A stretch of DNA of 64,000 nt. Source: CAZBSE01 sp964610385. Lineage in GTDB: Bacteria; Actinomycetota; Humimicrobiia; Humimicrobiales; Humimicrobiaceae. Every line of letters starts with the position of its first letter. Position 1 is the stretch's first letter. A model generated the notes under the pieces. The model ran no database searches. It saw only the letters and a list, made by a program, of their open reading frames with translations, and was not told the origin of the DNA. Positions 35,550 to 45,347 of this stretch are shown here, in pieces. Where the stretch lies: the NCBI GenBank assembly GCA_964610385.1, contig CAZSXW010000003.1, positions 186,001 through 250,000 on the forward strand, written 5' to 3'. A program made the translations under genes and the position numbers.

Positions 35550-36661
35550 AGGCAGTTATATTGGTTGGTGGAGAGGGCACCAGACTGCGGCCAATTACTT
35601 TTTTAAATCCAAAGCCCATGCTTCCGCTGGTAAACAGACCTTTTATGGAAAATTTTATCTTATGGCTAAAATCTCATAAGATCAAAGATATAATCTTTTC
35701 TACCTGCTATCTTCCGGAGATCTTTGAAGATTATTTTGGGGACGGCAGTGATTTTGGATTAAGACTGACCTATGTCAGGGAAGAGGATCCGATGGGAACA
35801 TGCGGAGGTGTGAAAAATGTGGAAAAATATTTAGACGGTGATAATTTCATGGTATTTAACGGAGATATCCTTACATCACTGAATCTGACCAAGATGACTG
35901 CTTTTCATAAAAGTAAAAAGGCTGATATAACCATTGCATTGACCGCAGTCGAGGATCCAACATGTTACGGGTTGGTACCTATCGACGGTGAAGGCAGAGT
36001 GAAGCAATTTCTGGAGAAGCCGAGCCAGGATGAGATAGCTACCAATCTGATAAATGCCGGCATTTATATTATCAAGTCTGATATTATGAAACTGGCACCG
36101 GAAGGGGTCAAATATTCTTTTGAAAGAGGACTTTTCCCTACTGCTTTGAGTGAAGGGTATAGGATCTATGGCTATATCTCGGATTCTTACTGGATGGATG
36201 TGGGAACACCAGAGAAGTATCTAGCGGCCCACTATGATATTCTAAATAAGAAAATGATATTTAAATTTCCATATAAGGAAGTATTGGAGAATATATATAT
36301 AGGAAAAGATTCAAAATATTCAAAGAATAATTTTGTTTCCGGTCCAGTAGTAATTGGAAAAAGAACCAGGATTGAAAAAGGAGCCAGGATAATGCCTCTT
36401 ACGGTAATCGGGGATGACTGTATGATTTCTGAGGGAGCTGAGGTTTCTGAAAGTATAATCTTTAACAATTGCAGAATAGGTAAGGGCTGTCTCATAAAAG
36501 AATCAATAGTCTCGAATAATGTAGAAATCGGCGGTGGTGTAAGTATTGAAGATTTTTCTGTCATAGGAGACAACAGCAGGATAGAGGAAGATAATGTGTT
36601 AAAAAACGGTATAAAGATCAGCGTGAATTCCAATATAAAAAGAGGACAGCTTAAATTCTGA
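35546..36661 (+). CDS. Sugar-phosphate nucleotidyltransferase, probable mannose-1-phosphate guanylyltransferase
   Basis: 371 residues. N-terminal nucleotidyltransferase: LVGGEGTRLRPIT, KPMLPLVNRPFMEN, GTCGGVKNVE and VFNGDILTS. The C-terminal ~120 residues are left-handed beta-helix hexapeptide repeats (VVIGKRTRIEKGARI, VIGDDCMISEGAEV). This two-domain layout is that of actinobacterial/eukaryotic-type GDP-mannose pyrophosphorylases. Gene order with rmd and gmd makes GDP-mannose the likely product. TTG start overlapping rmd. Confidence 0.82.
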   Translation: MKAVILVGGEGTRLRPITFLNPKPMLPLVNRPFMENFILWLKSHKIKDIIFSTCYLPEIFEDYFGDGSDFGLRLTYVREEDPMGTCGGVKNVEKYLDGDNFMVFNGDILTSLNLTKMTAFHKSKKADITIALTAVEDPTCYGLVPIDGEGRVKQFLEKPSQDEIATNLINAGIYIIKSDIMKLAPEGVKYSFERGLFPTALSEGYRIYGYISDSYWMDVGTPEKYLAAHYDILNKKMIFKFPYKEVLENIYIGKDSKYSKNNFVSGPVVIGKRTRIEKGARIMPLTVIGDDCMISEGAEVSESIIFNNCRIGKGCLIKESIVSNNVEIGGGVSIEDFSVIGDNSRIEEDNVLKNGIKISVNSNIKRGQLKF

Positions 36662-36710
36662 ATTTAAATTTCACAATAAATTATTTAAAATTTAAGAGGG
36701 GGAGATAACG

Positions 36711-37673
36711 GTGAGAGCACTTATTACCGGAATTACCGGTCAGGACGGGTCTTACCTTGCTGAGTTTTTACTTGATAAGGGTTACGAAGTCTATGGAATG
36801 GTAAGGCGTTCATCAGTTGAAAATTTTAACAGAATAGAGCATATAAGAGACAGGTTAAAATTTATCCAGGCTGATCTGCTGGATCAGTTGTCGATAATTG
36901 ATGCGGTGAAGGAGTCAAGACCAGACGAGATATATAATCTTGCTGCCATGTCATTTGTACCCACTTCATGGAGGCAGCCGGTACTGACGGGTGAATTTAC
37001 CGGTTTGGGTGTGACAAGGATGCTGGAAGCGGTAAGGCATATGGATAAGAATATAAAATTTTACCAGGCTTCCAGCTCGGAAATGTTTGGAAAAGCAAGA
37101 GAAGTCCCACAGAATGAAAATACCCCCTTTTATCCCCGCAGTCCTTACGGAGTAGCAAAGGCCTATGGTCATTACATGACTGTAAATTACAGAGAAAGTT
37201 ATGATCTGTTTGCCTGCAGCGGTATACTTTTTAATCACGAGTCCCCCAGGCGCGGTCTAGAGTTTGTTACCAGAAAAGTGACTTATAATGCAGCAAAAAT
37301 AAAATTAGGGCTGGCTAAAAGTCTTTATATGGGTAATTTAGATGCCAGGAGGGATTGGGGATATGCCAAGGATTATGTTGAAGTAATGTGGTTGATGCTG
37401 AAGCAGGACAACCCCGAAGATTATGTCATCAGTACGGAAGAAGCACATTCGGTAAAGGAGTGGGTCGATATTTCCTTTAAATGTCTGGATCTTGACTGGA
37501 CAAAATACGTAAAAGTTGATAAAAGGTATATCCGTCCGGCTGATGTGGATCTTTTAGTAGGTGATTCCAGTAAAGCCAAGAAAAAACTGGGCTGGAAGAC
37601 CAAGGTCAGCTTTAAGCAATTAGTAAAGATTATGGTCGAATATGACTATAATCATCTAAAAAAGCAGATGTAA
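36711..37673 (+). CDS. gmd: GDP-mannose 4,6-dehydratase
   Basis: 320 residues: ALITGITGQDGSYLAEFLL, VRRSS, YNLAAMSFVPTSWRQP, ASSSEMFGK, SPYGVAKAYGH (YxxxK), NHESPRRGLEFVTRKVT and LDARRDWGYAKDYVE, all diagnostic for Gmd. Converts GDP-mannose to GDP-4-keto-6-deoxymannose, the Rmd substrate. GTG start at 36711 behind a GGGGGAG site. Confidence 0.95.
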   Translation: MRALITGITGQDGSYLAEFLLDKGYEVYGMVRRSSVENFNRIEHIRDRLKFIQADLLDQLSIIDAVKESRPDEIYNLAAMSFVPTSWRQPVLTGEFTGLGVTRMLEAVRHMDKNIKFYQASSSEMFGKAREVPQNENTPFYPRSPYGVAKAYGHYMTVNYRESYDLFACSGILFNHESPRRGLEFVTRKVTYNAAKIKLGLAKSLYMGNLDARRDWGYAKDYVEVMWLMLKQDNPEDYVISTEEAHSVKEWVDISFKCLDLDWTKYVKVDKRYIRPADVDLLVGDSSKAKKKLGWKTKVSFKQLVKIMVEYDYNHLKKQM

Positions 37674-37700
37674 TATTAAATAAGAAAGAAAGTCATAATA

Positions 37701-39146
37701 TTGAAGAAAATATCAATAAAATTCGGTACTGACGGATGGAGAGGTATTATAGCGGATGAATTCACAGTTGAGGGAGTAAGGATTGTATCTCAGGGAGTAA
37801 GCAATTATCTTAAAAAAAAGGTCGGAAGCGGCAGGAAACCGTCTGTGGTAGTCGGTTACGATGCCAGGTTTCTTTCCGAGAGGTTTGCTGAAGAATCTGC
37901 AGAAATATTAAAGCTGAATGGCATTGATGTCTATTTTTCCGATAAAATAATTACCTCACCGGTTCTTTCTTTTGCCGTGATTGAAAAAAAAGTGGATCTG
38001 GGGGTCATGATTACTGCGAGCCATAATCCTTATTACTATAATGGCTATAAGATCAAGGGGTCGTTTGGAGGATCTGCCACTATGGATATAATAGCAGATG
38101 TGGAAAAGGAGGTAAGCGAGGTAATCAAAAATGCCGAAAGTTATAAGGAATATCTATATCCGGAAGAAACAGATAGGCCTGGTATTGAAAGGACTGACTT
38201 TCTACCCGCCTATAAGCATAATATTCTAAGCAAGGTAGATACGGATATCATAAAGAATTTTGATTTTAAACTGCTGCTGGAACCTATGTACGGCGCAGCG
38301 CAGGGAATATATAAAAAAATCATCCAGCAGTTCAATCCTGAAAATGTTACCGAAATACATTCGGAAATAAATCCTTCTTTTGGTGGCATAAATCCCGAGC
38401 CGATCGGGGATAACCTTGCGGAAGCCAAGAGTACTCTGCTGAGAAAGAAGTACAGGCTGGCTATCTGTCTTGATGGTGATGGTGACAGGATTGCAGCATT
38501 GGGGGAAGATGGTAATTATATCAGCTCACATCATCTTTTTGCCATAGTGCTGTGGTATTTAGCTGATAGGAAGAAGATGAGGGGTAAAGTAGTAAAATCG
38601 ATCAATCTTTCTTCGGTACTGGATAAGATTTGCTCAAAGTATGGTCTTGAAGTAAAAACTACTCCTGTAGGTTTCAAGTATATAGCGGAAGAAATCCTAA
38701 AAGGTGGAGTCATTATGGGCGGTGAAGAAAGCGGAGGCCTCTGGGCGGGAGGAGACATACCCGAAAGAGATGGGATGCTTATGGGACTTAAACTAATTGA
38801 GATAATATGTGATACCGGTATGACATTAAACCAGATACTGAAAAAGATCTATGATGAGTTCGGATATTTTGTCTTTGACAGGATTGATCATGAGATTGAT
38901 ATGGATCAAAAGAAAAATTTAAAGGACCTACTGGAAAGAGGTATACCAAAAATATTGAAAGAGGCGGGAGTCAAGGAAGTAATCACCCTGGATGGCTACA
39001 AATATATAATGGAGAATGGAAGCTGGATAATGATCAGGCTTTCCGGTACGGAAGCGGTAGTGCGTGTTTATACTGAAGGCGGCAGCGATAAGGAAGTAAG
39101 ATATCTTCAGGAACTGGGTAAAAAAGTATTGGAAAGCGCTTTTTAA
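37701..39146 (+). CDS. Phosphoglucomutase/phosphomannomutase
   Basis: 481 residues of the alpha-D-phosphohexomutase family: KFGTDGWRG, MITASHNPYYYNGYKIKG (phosphoserine loop), CLDGDGDRIAALG (metal loop), GGEESGGLW (sugar loop) and RLSGTEAVVRVY (phosphate loop). It interconverts the 1- and 6-phosphates of mannose or glucose. Placed between gmd and the PGI/PMI gene, it most likely supplies mannose-1-phosphate. TTG start. Confidence 0.88.
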   Translation: MKKISIKFGTDGWRGIIADEFTVEGVRIVSQGVSNYLKKKVGSGRKPSVVVGYDARFLSERFAEESAEILKLNGIDVYFSDKIITSPVLSFAVIEKKVDLGVMITASHNPYYYNGYKIKGSFGGSATMDIIADVEKEVSEVIKNAESYKEYLYPEETDRPGIERTDFLPAYKHNILSKVDTDIIKNFDFKLLLEPMYGAAQGIYKKIIQQFNPENVTEIHSEINPSFGGINPEPIGDNLAEAKSTLLRKKYRLAICLDGDGDRIAALGEDGNYISSHHLFAIVLWYLADRKKMRGKVVKSINLSSVLDKICSKYGLEVKTTPVGFKYIAEEILKGGVIMGGEESGGLWAGGDIPERDGMLMGLKLIEIICDTGMTLNQILKKIYDEFGYFVFDRIDHEIDMDQKKNLKDLLERGIPKILKEAGVKEVITLDGYKYIMENGSWIMIRLSGTEAVVRVYTEGGSDKEVRYLQELGKKVLESAF

Positions 39147-39202
39147 GAAATCTTAATATCTATAGAAATAAAATAATGAAGAATGATGAGAAGGAAGATG
39201 AT

Positions 39203-40282
39203 ATGAATATTTTAGATAATCTTGATAGGATAGAAAAGATCGACAGCCAGGGCATGCTGGAAGTGGAAGAGAATTTTTATTACCAGCTGCTTGAAGCAAG
39301 AGATATAATCTTGAATTCTGATCTAAGGCAGTTGGAACAAAAGGAATTCAGGGGCATCGCTTTTTTGGGTATGGGAGGATCTGGATTTACAGGCGACATC
39401 GTCAAAGCCCATATAGAGGATGATGTCAGTATACCGGTAGAGATTGTGAAAGGATATAATCTACCCGCCTTTATAAAGCGCGATTGGTTGGCAGTTGCAG
39501 TAAGCTATTCGGGAAACACTGAAGAGACTATTTCTGCAGTCAGGCAGGCATTGGAGCGTGGATGCGAGGTCCTTACAATCTGTTCCGGTGGGAAAATGGA
39601 AAATATTGCCAGAGATAATAATAAGGCTGTAATAAAGATCCCATCAGGTCTGCAGCCCAGGGGGGCGATCGGTTATTTGTTTATTCCTGCTTATCTGGCA
39701 CTGGATAAACTCAATATCATAACTCTGGATCCTGTTGATACCGAAGAGGCATTTAATCTAATAAAAGAAAAATCGGCTCTTTATCAAAGGGAGACAGAAA
39801 CCGTCAAAAACCCTGCAAAGAAACTGGCTTTAAAAATATCAGATCGGCTTCCTATAATATACGGAACAGAGGGTCTGATGGCTGCAATTGCTTACAGATT
39901 GAAGTGCGAATTTAATGAAAATTCAAAAACTCCCTGCTGGTGCAATGAATTTTCGGAACTTAATCATAATGAAACTGTCGGCTGGGAAAGGCTGAAAAGT
40001 ATAACCAGAAAATTTGTACTTCTGATTTTACGGGATAAGGACGAGAAAAAAAGGGTAAAAACGCGTATCGAAGTGACTTCTAAACTGATAAGAAATAATA
40101 TAAGTGACATTATAGAAATACCGGTAGAAGGTAGATCTAAACTGGCAAGAGCATTATCTTCCATGTATCTTGGAGATACGGCCAGTGTCTATCTGGCAAT
40201 TCTGGCAGGTATAGATCCCAGCCCGGTGGAAAAAATAGATTTACTTAAAAGTGAGCTTAAAAAACTAAATGATAAAATATAA
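39203..40282 (+). CDS. Bifunctional phosphoglucose/phosphomannose isomerase (SIS domain)
   Basis: 359 residues from ATG 39203, which has an AAGGA site 8 nt upstream; ATG 39176 in the same frame lacks one. Two SIS domains: GMGGSGFTGDIVK and VSYSGNTEETISAV in the first, with NEFSELNHNETVGW (catalytic Glu/His region) typical of the archaeal/actinobacterial PGI/PMI family. It would convert fructose-6-P to mannose-6-P, the entry to the GDP-rhamnose route. The order mutase - SIS - ahcY is as in Mycobacterium. Confidence 0.88.
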   Translation: MNILDNLDRIEKIDSQGMLEVEENFYYQLLEARDIILNSDLRQLEQKEFRGIAFLGMGGSGFTGDIVKAHIEDDVSIPVEIVKGYNLPAFIKRDWLAVAVSYSGNTEETISAVRQALERGCEVLTICSGGKMENIARDNNKAVIKIPSGLQPRGAIGYLFIPAYLALDKLNIITLDPVDTEEAFNLIKEKSALYQRETETVKNPAKKLALKISDRLPIIYGTEGLMAAIAYRLKCEFNENSKTPCWCNEFSELNHNETVGWERLKSITRKFVLLILRDKDEKKRVKTRIEVTSKLIRNNISDIIEIPVEGRSKLARALSSMYLGDTASVYLAILAGIDPSPVEKIDLLKSELKKLNDKI

Positions 40283-40305
40283 AGGGCATAGAAAGGAAAA
40301 CTTTA

Positions 40306-41562
40306 ATGGACTTTGATTTGAAAGATATTAATCTGGCAGAAGAGGGTAAAAAAAAGATAGAATGGGCGGCCTTGGAGATGCCGGTCCTGAAGAGTATAAG
40401 AAAGGATTTTTCGAAAAACAAGCCTCTTAAAAAACTTATTGTAGGAGCCTGTCTCCATGTTACATCAGAAACTGCAAATCTTATGATCGCCTTAAAAGAG
40501 GGGGGAGCAGATGTATCTTTATGTGCATCCAATCCGTTGAGCACCCAGGATGATGTAGCAGCTTCACTCGTAAATGACTTTAAGATCAGCGTATTTGCCA
40601 TAAAGGGTGAAGATAACAAGACCTATTATAAACACATAAACAGTGTTCTAGATACCAAGCCCCAGGTCACGATGGATGACGGTGCGGACCTGATCTCAAC
40701 CACCCACAGTAAAAGAAAGGAGCTGCTAAATGGGATATACGGGGGTACCGAGGAAACGACAACCGGGGTAATAAGGCTTAAAAGCATGGAAAAAAAAGGT
40801 GTGCTTTATTATCCTATTATTGCCGTAAATGATGCCAAGACCAAGCATTTTTTTGATAACCGATATGGGACCGGCCAGAGTACTATCGACGGGATTTTAA
40901 GAGCGACCAATATTTTACTGGCAGGTAAAAAATTTGTGATTGCAGGATATGGCTGGTGCGGAAGAGGAGTAGCCACAAGGGCAAAAGGCATGGGTGCTTC
41001 AGTGATAATACTGGAAGTAGACCCTCTTCGTGCTCTGGAGGCTAAATTGGATGGATTTGATGTAATGAATTCCAGTGAAGCGGCAAAAATAGGAGATATT
41101 TTCTTATCGGTCAGTGGTGATAAAAATGCTATAGGAAAGGAAATTTTAAAAAACTGCAAGGATAACGCTATTCTTGCCAACTCCGGCCATTTTGATGTCG
41201 AGATCGACCTTAATTACCTGAAAGCAAACAGCAGGTCAAAAAGGAAAGTCAGGCCCTTTGTTGAAGAGTATCTTATGAAAGACGGGAGAAGGTTATATGT
41301 ACTTGCTGAAGGGAGACTGGTAAATCTCAGCGCAGCAGAAGGACATCCGGCAAGTGTTATGGATATGAGTTTTGCCAATCAAGCTTTAAGCGTAGAATAT
41401 ATCCTAAAGAACAAAAAAGGCCTTTCAAGAAAAGTTTATCCGGTACCGGAAAAAATTGACCAGAGAATAGCAGAGCTGAAACTAAAAAGTATGGGCATCA
41501 GGATAGATAAATTGACGCCGGAGCAGGAGAAATATCTTAGTTCATGGGAAATAGGGACATGA
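40306..41562 (+). CDS. ahcY: Adenosylhomocysteinase
   Basis: 418 residues: CLHVTSETANL, GADVSLCASNPLSTQDDVAA, DDGADL, GGTEETTTGV, NDAKTKHFFDNRYGTGQST, VIAGYGWCGRGVATRAKGMGA (NAD loop) and NSGHFDVEID. Hydrolyses S-adenosylhomocysteine. It is the short type lacking the ~40-residue insertion of most bacterial and eukaryotic enzymes, as in archaea and Thermotoga. Next to mtnA, so both serve recycling of SAM by-products. Confidence 0.95.
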   Translation: MDFDLKDINLAEEGKKKIEWAALEMPVLKSIRKDFSKNKPLKKLIVGACLHVTSETANLMIALKEGGADVSLCASNPLSTQDDVAASLVNDFKISVFAIKGEDNKTYYKHINSVLDTKPQVTMDDGADLISTTHSKRKELLNGIYGGTEETTTGVIRLKSMEKKGVLYYPIIAVNDAKTKHFFDNRYGTGQSTIDGILRATNILLAGKKFVIAGYGWCGRGVATRAKGMGASVIILEVDPLRALEAKLDGFDVMNSSEAAKIGDIFLSVSGDKNAIGKEILKNCKDNAILANSGHFDVEIDLNYLKANSRSKRKVRPFVEEYLMKDGRRLYVLAEGRLVNLSAAEGHPASVMDMSFANQALSVEYILKNKKGLSRKVYPVPEKIDQRIAELKLKSMGIRIDKLTPEQEKYLSSWEIGT

Positions 41563-42635
41563 GTCTTCATGCAGAAGAAAGTAGGGTATATACTCTCATA
41601 TGGGATGGATCTGTTTTAAAATTATTAGACCAGAGAAGGCTCCCTTTTAAAGAGGTATATCTGGACTGCAGATCGGCTGCTGATGTAGCCAGGGCTATCA
41701 AAGAAATGGTGGTAAGAGGAGCACCGGCAATTGGCGTTGCGGCAGGTTATGGCACCGCGCTTGCAGCTCTTGAATTTCAAGGTAATGATAAGCAAAAGTT
41801 TGTAGAGCATGTAAATAAGAGCATAAAGCTGCTTTCAGGGACCAGGCCGACGGCTGTAAATTTATTCTGGGCCTTGAACAGGATGAAAAGAATCCTTGAA
41901 AATGCAGCTGACCTGGATGTAGGTAAAACCAGGGAAAAACTGATAGAAGAAGCTGTAAAGATTGAAGAGCAGGACCTGAAGATAAACCTTAAAATCGGGC
42001 AGAATGGAAAGGAGATCTTTGCCGGGAGCAAGGCAAAGATCAGAATTCTCACTCACTGTAATGCCGGAGCACTGGCAACTTCAGGATATGGTACTGCACT
42101 GGCAGTAATAAGGAGTTTGAACTCAGAAGGAAAAATAGGAAACGTAATTGTGGATGAGACCAGACCTTTTCTCCAGGGAGCAAGACTTACTGCATGGGAA
42201 CTTCATCAGGACAGGATACCCTTTTTTATTATATCCGATAATATGGCAGGTTATTTTATGTCAAGAGGAGAGGTAGATGCAGTTTTGGTAGGTGCGGATA
42301 GAATAGCTTCGAACGGTGATACAGCCAATAAGATAGGGACCTTAAGCCTGTCCATACTTGCAAGGTATTTTAAAATACCTTTCTATGTCGCTGCTCCGAT
42401 CTCAACTGTTGATATAAAAATGGAAAGCGGGGATAATATTCCTATAGAATACAGAAATGAAAGGGAAGTCAGAGAAGTCTTAGGGAAGATTATTATTCCG
42501 GAATTTATGGCGGTGAAGAATCCGGCTTTTGATGTGACACCGGCTGAGAATATAACTGCAATCATAACTGAAAAAGAATTGATTTACCCCCCTTACAAAA
42601 AAAATATCAGCAGGATTTTTGAGGACAAGAAATAA
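41559..42635 (+). CDS. mtnA: Methylthioribose-1-phosphate isomerase
   Basis: VVRGAPAIGVAAGYGTALAA, LTHCNAGALATSGYGTALAVI (catalytic Cys), DETRPFLQGARLTAWEL and VGADRIASNGDTANKIGT (catalytic Asp) are the MtnA signature motifs, distinguishing it from eIF2B and ribose-1,5-bisphosphate isomerase relatives. I start at ATG 41559, which overlaps the ahcY stop (ATGA); ATG 41544 in the same frame has no RBS. No other methionine-salvage genes are nearby, so it may act in a partial MTA pathway. Confidence 0.9.
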   Translation: MSLHAEESRVYTLIWDGSVLKLLDQRRLPFKEVYLDCRSAADVARAIKEMVVRGAPAIGVAAGYGTALAALEFQGNDKQKFVEHVNKSIKLLSGTRPTAVNLFWALNRMKRILENAADLDVGKTREKLIEEAVKIEEQDLKINLKIGQNGKEIFAGSKAKIRILTHCNAGALATSGYGTALAVIRSLNSEGKIGNVIVDETRPFLQGARLTAWELHQDRIPFFIISDNMAGYFMSRGEVDAVLVGADRIASNGDTANKIGTLSLSILARYFKIPFYVAAPISTVDIKMESGDNIPIEYRNEREVREVLGKIIIPEFMAVKNPAFDVTPAENITAIITEKELIYPPYKKNISRIFEDKK

Positions 42636-42661
42636 ATAAAATAAGGAGTGCATAAATTATA

Positions 42662-43780
42662 ATGAAAAATAAAAAGGCCATAGTATTAGCAGCAGGTCTT
42701 GGAACAAGACTCAGACCGCTTACAGATCTAATATCAAAGCCAATGGCTCCCATAGTGAACAGGCCGGTTATGGAGCATATCATAAAACTTCTAGTCAAAC
42801 ATAAATTTACCGATGTTGTCTGTAATCTGCATTGGTACCCGGAAGAGATAAAAAGTTATTTTGGTGACGGATCAAGATGGAAAATAAACATTGTTTATTC
42901 ATATGAGGAAGAACTGCTGGGTACCGCGGGTGGGGTAAAAAATGTGGAAGATTTTTTTGAAAAAAATACTTTTATGGTAATAAGCGGTGATGCCCTGACC
43001 GATATTGATTTGACCAGAGTATTTAAATTTCATAAACAGAAAGGCGGCATAGCTACAATTGTCCTGACTGAAGTAGAGGATACTTCAAAATATGGTATAG
43101 TGTTGCTGGATAAAGATAAAAAGATAAAAGGTTTTCAGGAAAAACCGTTGAGCGGAAAGGCAAAGTCAAATCTTGCAAACAGCGGGATATATATATTTGA
43201 GCCGGAGATATTTGGCTATTTACCTACCAAAGGAAAATTTTATGATTTTGGAAAGGATCTCTTTCCTGATCTTTTGAAAAAGAATATTAAATATTACGGC
43301 TATCGGCATAATCAGTATTGGAATGATGTCGGCAGTCTGGATGAATATCAGCAGGGTAATTTTGATGCACTTGAAGGGAAGGTAAAGGTTGATATTCCTG
43401 GAAAACAAATAAAAGACGGAGTATGGGTTGGTAAAAATTGCAAGATCCAGGAAGGTGTCGTTATAACCCCTCCAGTGTGTATCGGAGACAATTGCACAAT
43501 AAAGAAAGATGCAAAGCTTTTTGGTCCCATAATTCTGGGAAGTAATACTACAGTAGATGAGAGGGCAGTTCTGTATAGAGGAATAAAATGGGGTAGCGGT
43601 TATATAGGAAAAGATGCCTCTCTGATAGGAGCTATCATAGGTTATAATACGAAGATAAAAGATAAAGCTTCGATCCTGGAAAAAGCGGTTATAGGTTCTA
43701 AAAGCGTTATCAAGGATGGGATAAAGATCCATCCAAGTGTAAAAATTACGTCTAATGAAATAATCGACATTGATACCTAA
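42662..43780 (+). CDS. Sugar-phosphate nucleotidyltransferase with hexapeptide domain (second copy)
   Basis: 372 residues, same layout as 35546-36661: VLAAGLGTRLRPLTD, KPMAPIVNRPVMEHI, GTAGGVKNVEDFF, VISGDALTD, then left-handed beta-helix repeats (VCIGDNCTIKKDAKL). Likely a GDP-mannose or related NDP-hexose pyrophosphorylase; the paralog near gmd suggests the two differ in substrate or regulation. The stop overlaps the start of the comF-like gene. Confidence 0.8.
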   Translation: MKNKKAIVLAAGLGTRLRPLTDLISKPMAPIVNRPVMEHIIKLLVKHKFTDVVCNLHWYPEEIKSYFGDGSRWKINIVYSYEEELLGTAGGVKNVEDFFEKNTFMVISGDALTDIDLTRVFKFHKQKGGIATIVLTEVEDTSKYGIVLLDKDKKIKGFQEKPLSGKAKSNLANSGIYIFEPEIFGYLPTKGKFYDFGKDLFPDLLKKNIKYYGYRHNQYWNDVGSLDEYQQGNFDALEGKVKVDIPGKQIKDGVWVGKNCKIQEGVVITPPVCIGDNCTIKKDAKLFGPIILGSNTTVDERAVLYRGIKWGSGYIGKDASLIGAIIGYNTKIKDKASILEKAVIGSKSVIKDGIKIHPSVKITSNEIIDIDT

Positions 43781-44474
43781 ATTACCAGGTGAAAATATTA
43801 GGAATTTGACTGATATTTTTAAAGATATTATCATTCCACCCGTATGTGCAGTCTGCGGAAAAATCAGTTTTGGATCACTCTGCGGGGAATGTATGTCTGA
43901 GATTGAAGAAATAAAGAATAAAATATGCAGATACTGCGGCAGGCCGTTATCATTGGATGATTCCAGCGGCAGAGGATGTAGTTACTGCCGGGATAAGAAT
44001 TATCAATTTTACCGGCACAGGAGTTTTGCTGTATATAAAGGGAAGATAAAAAAAATTATCGCGAAATATAAGTACAGCAGGATAAATGCTTTAAAAGGAA
44101 TTATAATTGCTTTTTTAGCCAAGACTTATACTGAAAACTATAAATATGAAAGGATAGATTACATAGATACGGTACCAGGGGAACATATGGAGGTTTTATG
44201 CAGGGGATTGTCAAAATCAATAAGGATACCTTTTGCCGGAAATATATTGAGAGTAAGAGAAGTATTAAAGCAGCAGGGACTTGATTCTGTACAGAGAAAA
44301 AGTAATATAAAAGGAGCATTTAAGGTGAAAAACTGCCTCCTTGCCTGGAGGAAAAATATGATGCTGATAGATGATATCTGGACTACGGGGAGTACCTTGA
44401 ACGAGATAGCCGGCATTTTAAAAAAATCCGGTGCGGATAAAATTTATTTACTGACTTTTGCCAGGGGGATATGA
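43770..44474 (+). CDS. comF: ComF-family phosphoribosyltransferase-like protein
   Basis: 234 residues. N-terminal zinc-ribbon cysteines (CAVCGK, CGEC, CRYCGRPL, CSYC), a middle IIAKYKYSRINAL motif and a C-terminal PRPP loop MLIDDIWTTGSTLNE, all typical of ComF. In competent bacteria ComF assists single-stranded DNA uptake and processing; here it is a conserved actinobacterial neighbour of hpf and secA. TTG start at 43770 overlaps the previous gene; a start at TTG 43806 is also possible. Four-base overlap with cspA. Confidence 0.88.
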   Translation: MIPKLPGENIRNLTDIFKDIIIPPVCAVCGKISFGSLCGECMSEIEEIKNKICRYCGRPLSLDDSSGRGCSYCRDKNYQFYRHRSFAVYKGKIKKIIAKYKYSRINALKGIIIAFLAKTYTENYKYERIDYIDTVPGEHMEVLCRGLSKSIRIPFAGNILRVREVLKQQGLDSVQRKSNIKGAFKVKNCLLAWRKNMMLIDDIWTTGSTLNEIAGILKKSGADKIYLLTFARGI

Positions 44475-44692
44475 TAGTGGTTAAAAGATTGGAAGGAACG
44501 GTAAAGTGGTTTAGTCTTGAAAATGGTTTTGGCTTCATAAAAGCAGAATCGGAAGATTTAGATGATATTTTTGTAAGTTTTTCTTCTATACAGGCAGAAG
44601 GATTTAAGACCTTAAAGAAGGGTCAGAAGGTGGAATTTGAATTAGAGAAGGATAAGAGGGGTATTGCGGCAAAGAGAGTAACCATAAAGTAA
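44471..44692 (+). CDS. Cold shock protein (CspA family)
   Basis: 73 residues: GTVKWFSLENGFGFIKAE contains RNP1 (NGFGFI) and DIFVSFSSIQ is RNP2; RNP2 has Ser where His is usual (VFVHFS). A single OB-fold RNA/ssDNA chaperone. The start overlaps the comF stop (ATGA). Confidence 0.92.
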   Translation: MIVVKRLEGTVKWFSLENGFGFIKAESEDLDDIFVSFSSIQAEGFKTLKKGQKVEFELEKDKRGIAAKRVTIK

Positions 44693-44756
44693 TATGTTTA
44701 TCATTATGCAGGTTTTCGATACTGATTAGTTAATAAAAACATTAAGGGGGAAATAG

Positions 44757-45323
44757 GTGGAATTTATCATTAAAAGCAAGAATCTGGAGTTGGATGAAAA
44801 AATAAAAAGCTACGTGGAGAGAAAAATAAAGAATAAGATAGAAAAAGTTCTGGATAAAATAATTAAAATGGAAGTAAAATTCATGTTTGAGAAAAATCCA
44901 AGGATCAATATGAATAATATTATAGAGGTAACGGTCTTTACCAATGGATCGGTCATTAAGGCCACAGATTCCGGAACCGACGTTTTTGAAGCTGTGGATA
45001 AGGTCAATGATAAACTGGAAAGGCAGGTCAAAAAATATAGAGAAAAATTAATAAGCAGGGGAAGAAAGGGTAATAACTTAAAAGAAACCGGGGGGCCTGT
45101 AGACAGTGATTCCAAAACGGTAACCTTGGATGGTCAACAGAAAAAGACCATAGTCAAAACCAAAACTTTTACTTTAAAACCCATACCGCCAGAAGAGGCA
45201 GTACTTGAAATGGAACTTCTCGGGCATGACTTTTTTGTTTTTATCAATTCGGAGACCGGAAGAACCGCAGTTGTATACCGCAGAAAAGATAATAATTATG
45301 GTTTGATAGAACCTACTGTATAA
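44757..45323 (+). CDS. hpf: Ribosome hibernation promoting factor, long form
   Basis: 188 residues: an N-terminal YfiA/RaiA-type domain (residues ~1-100, with a basic C-terminal helix KLERQVKKYREKL) and a C-terminal dimerisation domain (IVKTKTFTLKPIPPEEAVLEMELLGHDFFVFINSETG...VVYRRKDNNYGLIEP). The long form makes 100S ribosome dimers in stationary phase. GTG start behind AAGGGGGAAA. Directly before secA as in Mycobacterium. Confidence 0.94.
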   Translation: MEFIIKSKNLELDEKIKSYVERKIKNKIEKVLDKIIKMEVKFMFEKNPRINMNNIIEVTVFTNGSVIKATDSGTDVFEAVDKVNDKLERQVKKYREKLISRGRKGNNLKETGGPVDSDSKTVTLDGQQKKTIVKTKTFTLKPIPPEEAVLEMELLGHDFFVFINSETGRTAVVYRRKDNNYGLIEPTV

Positions 45324-45347
45324 TAAGTATATAGGAAGTGACTGGGA

